Assembly (NCBI GenBank): GCA_023487865.1
Contig: JAMDBG010000110.1
Coordinates: forward strand, 1-29,440
Reading direction: 5' to 3'
DNA from: Deltaproteobacteria bacterium
Lineage (GTDB): Bacteria > Desulfobacterota > Syntrophia > Syntrophales > UBA5619
Length of the DNA: 29,440 nucleotides
Shown: positions 25,667 through 29,440 of the stretch, in pieces
How the letters are laid out: every line of letters starts with the position of its first letter
How positions within the stretch are numbered: position 1 is the stretch's first letter
Notes under the pieces: generated by a model
Seen by the model: only the letters and a program-made list of their open reading frames with translations
The model's database searches: none
What the model was told of the DNA's origin: nothing
Made by a program: the position numbers and the translations under genes

Positions 25667-26626
25667 ATGGATCAATCAGACGTCGATAAAACTTTGTTTT
25701 CACGAATACAAGGCTTTTTTGAGACGGACATCCTTTTGGGGAAGAGAGTAACCGTCGTCGGATTGGGTTCCGGAGGTTCTTTCGCTGTCGTCGAATTGGC
25801 AAGATGTGGTATTTCTCATTTCAATTTAATAGATTATGACATTTTAGAATTACATAATGTCAGCAGACACGTCTGTGGGATACGTGATGTGGGCCGTCTT
25901 AAGACTGATGCTGTCAAAGATGCTATTCTGAATATCAATCCCCAAGGGGACGTATCATGCTTCCATGCGAATATCGTGCGTGATGAGACCGTCTTACATC
26001 AGACAGTCCGTTCATCCGACATAGTACTGGAATGTACTGATTCAAAACATTCGAAATACCGTATCAACCAGTATTGCATTCGTATTTGGCAGGAGCAGGG
26101 ATTAAAGGTTCCCGTCATTTATGGAGGGGCCTACGAGAGAGCCTTTGGTGGTGACATAATACGGGTTATTCCAGGGGAAACCCCTTGTTATGACTGTGTT
26201 CTCGGAGCTGTCCAAAAGCTATCTTTCTATGACTCAATGCCACAGGGAAAGATTGACTACAGTAATATAGATAAGTCCGGCAGTTTCAAGGCGGAACCGG
26301 GATTGGGTCTGGATGTCCATTTTATTGCCCTGATACAGGCAAAGGTGGGACTGCTGACGCTTCTGAGAGGATCGGCAAGCAAGTTAGAGGATATCCCCTA
26401 TCACTTTCTCATGTGGGGCAATCGTAAGGAATGGATCTTCAAGGAACCGTTTAAATGTATTTATGCCAATACCGAAAAGCGTGAGGATTGCCCAACGTGC
26501 GGCAGTGGAAAGGACTTGCTTGATCAGTATGGGATTGATCCTAAGAATGTCGAAACCGAGGCAGAGAAGCTCTTGCAATCCCTTCCCAAAGCGGATTTGG
26601 ATGTGTCGAAGATCTATCCCGTATGA
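25667..26626 (+). CDS. E1-like ThiF-family adenylating enzyme
   Basis: ThiF/MoeB/E1-superfamily protein, predicted to adenylate the C-terminus of a ubiquitin-like partner and pass it to the E2. In the 319-residue form the nucleotide loop is GLGSGGS (32-38), followed by LIDYDILELHNVSRH (Asp 56/58, Arg 67), K79 in GRLKTD and the Mg-binding D125 in ECTDSK. Two CxxC pairs (C174/C177 in PCYDC, C275/C278 in DCPTC) form the usual structural zinc site. A separate catalytic-cysteine domain is not evident. The start is uncertain: ATG 25667 has GGGGTG at 9 bases; ATG 25658 and TTG 25625 are in frame. It follows the zinc-repeat gene by 95 bases. Confidence 0.92.
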   Translation: MDQSDVDKTLFSRIQGFFETDILLGKRVTVVGLGSGGSFAVVELARCGISHFNLIDYDILELHNVSRHVCGIRDVGRLKTDAVKDAILNINPQGDVSCFHANIVRDETVLHQTVRSSDIVLECTDSKHSKYRINQYCIRIWQEQGLKVPVIYGGAYERAFGGDIIRVIPGETPCYDCVLGAVQKLSFYDSMPQGKIDYSNIDKSGSFKAEPGLGLDVHFIALIQAKVGLLTLLRGSASKLEDIPYHFLMWGNRKEWIFKEPFKCIYANTEKREDCPTCGSGKDLLDQYGIDPKNVETEAEKLLQSLPKADLDVSKIYPV

Positions 26627-26662
26627 TCGCTTACGTCTGATACATATAACGGATTATCATTC

Positions 26663-29440
26663 ATGAATCCAAACACTCATCATTATATCGTTACTGAGAT
26701 TCCGGATCAGACCCATTACAAATATGCAGTCTCTTATGAGGGTTCCGTCAGGCAGCATATTCTTCTGCGGTCGGAGCATCTTTTACGCATGATGGCGAAT
26801 CTGTCTCCCGGTGAAATTACTCTCGCATTTCGCTTTGTCTATGACCCGAAGCATGCAGACCGACCACAGGACCGAATGCAAATCCACATTGATGTCAAGA
26901 CAGCCCAGGATGCCACGTCCGCTCTCATCCAGCAAATGATTTGCCACGGTCCACTGGCGGAGTTCTATGAGATTCGAAGAAATAGCCGCCCCTTCAGAAA
27001 CTGGCGCCTGTTCCGGGCTGTGACGGAAATAATCAGGCTGGAGGAGGGGCTGAGATCTGTAAATCCCCCTGGTCTGGACCTTCGGAAGCTAAATGATCTG
27101 ATTCCGGACATCTATTATTGCGTACACCCCTTCAAGCCAAGAGAAGACAATGATTACTCTATGCTTGATAAGACATGCTCATTCCTAAAGGAGCCAGTCT
27201 TGTTAGAAATGATGATCCAGCCCGTGTCAAAAAACGACGAGAGGGAAAACCACTATCGAGAAATCGTTAAATTGATGGCCATCAACAGTTACAACCGGGA
27301 CGACTATATTATCGATGAGGATCAGCTCGATCCCTTCAAATCCCTATATAAGCACGGTGCAAGCGGGAACCGGGACGTGCGGATAAAAGACCCTATCGCT
27401 GAAGATTTTCTCAGGATTCATAGGGATTTCCATAAGAATTTAAGATTACCGCAACTTCTTTTCAATATCAAGGTCTGGTCCCCTAGCCAGGAGATATCCC
27501 ATATCATCGCTTCGACCGCAGCGGAATCAGCCTTCAAAGAAGGGTCCTATAGACTGATCGATTATGGGAATGAAAACCCCTTTTATGAGTCTTCGCAAAG
27601 GGCCAGTAAAGGTACGGCTCTTTTCCTGGACTCCTGCCATCGTGAAATCTGGGATGTATACCAAGAGAAAGGTCTTTCCCGCTTACCCCATATGACCTCT
27701 GTCGACGAGTTCAAGGGTTTTTTCCGCCTTCCCGTGGCAGGTCAGAGTCCTTTCCGGTGTCTCTGGAGATCAACGGATTATGACCGGAAAATGAGAGTTG
27801 AAAACGGCATCCTGATGGGCCATAGGGCGGACGTGAATGTGGGTGTAGCGTCAAAGCATCCTTCTCAATTGAATGATTATTTGGAGAGGGTCGATCCATC
27901 GCGTATCCCTGTTCTCATGCCGGTCGATATTCTAGCGAAGCACATGTTCGTCGCCGGCGTACCTGGATCGGGGAAAACGACCGCCATCTTCAACCTCCTG
28001 GTGCAATTGTTTCAACAAGGCATCCCTTTTCTGGTGATTGAACCCGGGAAGACGGAATATCGGCAATTAAAGTTTCTGGCGGATCATGCAGATCCGAAAA
28101 TACGTGCTTTGTCTCAAGAACTGAGGATCTATACACCTGGAAAAGATGACATATCGCCTTTCCGGTTTAATCCTTTCCAGTATCCGGAAGGCATCACTAG
28201 GGATGAACACATCGGCCAACTGTTGACCTGCTTCGAGGCATCAATGCCTCTGGGGGGACCCTTGCAGGCCCTTTTGGCAGAATCTCTTGAGAAGGTCTAT
28301 TCAGGAGAAAGCCGTTGCAGTGGGAATGATCAATGCCGGTTGCCCAACATGTCGGACTTGGTTTATACGGCGAAGACAGTCATGGCCGGCAAGGGTTATG
28401 AAGGCGAAGTGAGGTCAAATCTTTCGGCGGCTATCGATGTTCGCCTCTCCAGCCTTACCAGGCTCAATGTGGGAAGGGTTTTTGATTGCCGTCACTGCCT
28501 GCCATCAATACGGGATCTTTTGGCACATCCAACAATAATCGAGGTGCAAAATCTGAATCCGGACCAGGCATGTCTTTTCATCATGTTTTTGCTCTCCGCC
28601 ATTTTCGAGGAAATCAAGATATCCCGAACCTACGGGAAAAAGCTTCAGCATGCCACCATTATCGAAGAGGCTCATAATATTGTCGGACGCATGGAACAGG
28701 CCCAGCCGTCATCAGAGTTCGCCGATCCGAAAGCCTATGCCGCCGAGTATATTGTCCGCATGTTGGCAGAAATCAGGGCACTGGGAGAAGGTATAATCAT
28801 CGCAGATCAGCTCCCTTCAGCGGTTGCCGCGTCGGTTGTAAAGAATACAGGGACCAAACTGGCGCACCGGCTGGTCAGCCTGGTGGACAGAGAGGATCTG
28901 GGTGGCGCTATGCTGCTTCAAGGCGAGCAAATGGAGGAAATCGCCAGGCTTGAGCCTGGACAGGCCTACTATTTCACGGAAGGGTTGTATGCACCTTTGC
29001 AAATCAATGGTCTGGACGCTCAGACATTCTTGGGTCTCAACGAAAAAAGCCCGCCTGACAATTACCAGTTGCAGGAAAAAGTCGCACAGGAGGAATGGCA
29101 TGTAGTATTGAAGAAAAGGCGCTATGGGGAAAAGATTCACGCTCTCACGGAGTCTTTGGATCTTTTTAAAAAAACGATGTTTCGTCTGAAGGATCATTAC
29201 AGTCTCTATGGGCAGGATCTGAGAAGGTTCCAGGATGCATCCGGCAATAAGGATATCTTCCAGAGCGTGTACGCCTTGCATGGAGACGTTGAGAACGATA
29301 GGAAGAAATTAGCAGAAAGTTATCAGCAGTTTGTGTATTGCGCTTCTTCTCTGCCGAAAGATCTGGTCCCTTTTATTGAATCCGATGTTGTCGATCAATA
29401 CAAGCAGACAGTTCATGCATACCAGCAAACGCTGAAAGAT
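26663..29440 (+). CDS. HerA/FtsK-like P-loop ATPase, truncated by the window end
   Basis: An uninterrupted frame of 926 codons running off the right edge. Residues 1 to about 410 are an unrecognised N-terminal region without membrane helices. A HerA/DUF87-type ATPase domain follows: Walker A G432-VPGSGKT-T (432-440), FLVIEPGKTEYRQLK, SPFRFNPFQ, then the Walker B ATIIEEAHNIVG (Glu 668/669) and the helical segment EYIVRMLAEIRALGEGIIIADQ with the arginine-finger region typical of hexameric translocases. The remaining part looks helical or coiled. ATG 26663 has only a weak ribosome site. It starts 36 bases after the E1 gene and is likely the motor or effector of the same system. Confidence 0.88.
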   Translation, partial: MNPNTHHYIVTEIPDQTHYKYAVSYEGSVRQHILLRSEHLLRMMANLSPGEITLAFRFVYDPKHADRPQDRMQIHIDVKTAQDATSALIQQMICHGPLAEFYEIRRNSRPFRNWRLFRAVTEIIRLEEGLRSVNPPGLDLRKLNDLIPDIYYCVHPFKPREDNDYSMLDKTCSFLKEPVLLEMMIQPVSKNDERENHYREIVKLMAINSYNRDDYIIDEDQLDPFKSLYKHGASGNRDVRIKDPIAEDFLRIHRDFHKNLRLPQLLFNIKVWSPSQEISHIIASTAAESAFKEGSYRLIDYGNENPFYESSQRASKGTALFLDSCHREIWDVYQEKGLSRLPHMTSVDEFKGFFRLPVAGQSPFRCLWRSTDYDRKMRVENGILMGHRADVNVGVASKHPSQLNDYLERVDPSRIPVLMPVDILAKHMFVAGVPGSGKTTAIFNLLVQLFQQGIPFLVIEPGKTEYRQLKFLADHADPKIRALSQELRIYTPGKDDISPFRFNPFQYPEGITRDEHIGQLLTCFEASMPLGGPLQALLAESLEKVYSGESRCSGNDQCRLPNMSDLVYTAKTVMAGKGYEGEVRSNLSAAIDVRLSSLTRLNVGRVFDCRHCLPSIRDLLAHPTIIEVQNLNPDQACLFIMFLLSAIFEEIKISRTYGKKLQHATIIEEAHNIVGRMEQAQPSSEFADPKAYAAEYIVRMLAEIRALGEGIIIADQLPSAVAASVVKNTGTKLAHRLVSLVDREDLGGAMLLQGEQMEEIARLEPGQAYYFTEGLYAPLQINGLDAQTFLGLNEKSPPDNYQLQEKVAQEEWHVVLKKRRYGEKIHALTESLDLFKKTMFRLKDHYSLYGQDLRRFQDASGNKDIFQSVYALHGDVENDRKKLAESYQQFVYCASSLPKDLVPFIESDVVDQYKQTVHAYQQTLKD

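Larger units (their letters stand above)
4263..29440. mobile_element. Integrated element (genomic island) in tRNA-Lys, left part only
   Basis: A tyrosine integrase and an excisionase-like gene lie directly against the 3' end of tRNA-Lys. Everything to the right is accessory: primase, HU-like protein, VirD4/HerA-like ATPases, ribonucleotide reductase and many unrecognised operons, with base composition that shifts away from the GC-rich core genes. No second copy of the tRNA 3' end is seen in the window, so the far attachment site must be beyond 29440 if the whole stretch is one element. A composite of nested insertions cannot be excluded. Confidence 0.75.

Noticed and set aside
4266..29440. 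Right attachment site (second copy of the tRNA 3' end), CRISPR array or insertion sequence
   Set aside because: No copy of the tRNA end, no regularly spaced repeats and no transposase were seen on reading both strands.
18658..29440. A ubiquitin-like modifier hidden in the operon
   Set aside because: None of the proteins ends in Gly-Gly or shows a beta-grasp pattern I can support, so no modifier is annotated.

Overview
The window joins a conserved chromosomal segment to the left part of a large integrated element. The first 4.1 kb is GC-rich and codes serine and purine biosynthesis genes on the + strand: serC, serA and purA, followed by tRNA-Lys(UUU). The gene content, the type of SerC and the GC-rich core suggest an anaerobic bacterium of the former Deltaproteobacteria (Desulfobacterota, Syntrophus-like). 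This is an inference from general resemblance, since no 16S or marker comparison could be run.

Directly after the tRNA 3' end, a tyrosine integrase faces the tRNA. From there to the right edge the gene content is accessory and the base composition is more mixed and often AT-richer. This is the usual arrangement of an element integrated into a tRNA gene. The left junction lies at about 4.19-4.27 kb and the other end is outside the window. Module 1 (4.27-7.2 kb) holds the integrase, a helix-turn-helix excisionase-like protein, an archaeo-eukaryotic primase of the TOTE type, and a divergent HU/IHF-like protein. Module 2 (7.28-12.57 kb, - strand, overlapping genes) holds a VirD4/HerA-like DNA-pump ATPase, an unknown protein and a B12-dependent class II ribonucleotide reductase. 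Together these suggest replication and DNA supply or transfer functions for the element.

Module 3 (12.76-18.22 kb, - strand, seven tightly packed genes) is mostly unrecognised. It includes a helix-turn-helix protein and a protein with a Lon-type (S16) protease domain. The C-terminal domain of the Lon-like protein recurs as two further separate proteins encoded directly downstream.

Module 4 (18.66 kb to the right edge, + strand) diverges from module 3 across a 438-bp regulatory gap. It codes a coiled-coil protein, a seven-bladed WD40 protein, a probable pseudokinase with Sel1 repeats, and a JAMM/JAB isopeptidase. These are followed by an E2-like (UBC-fold) protein, a 21-cysteine zinc-repeat protein, an E1-like (ThiF) protein and a HerA-like ATPase cut by the window end. 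Modules 3 and 4 together are the most interesting part: a prokaryotic ubiquitin-like conjugation set (E1, E2, deconjugase) beside a Lon-like protease, WD40 and pseudokinase scaffolds, a possible zinc-finger E3/adaptor and a DNA-translocase-like ATPase. No ubiquitin-like modifier is visible in the window. A defence or protein-quality function is inferred and is not shown by the sequence.
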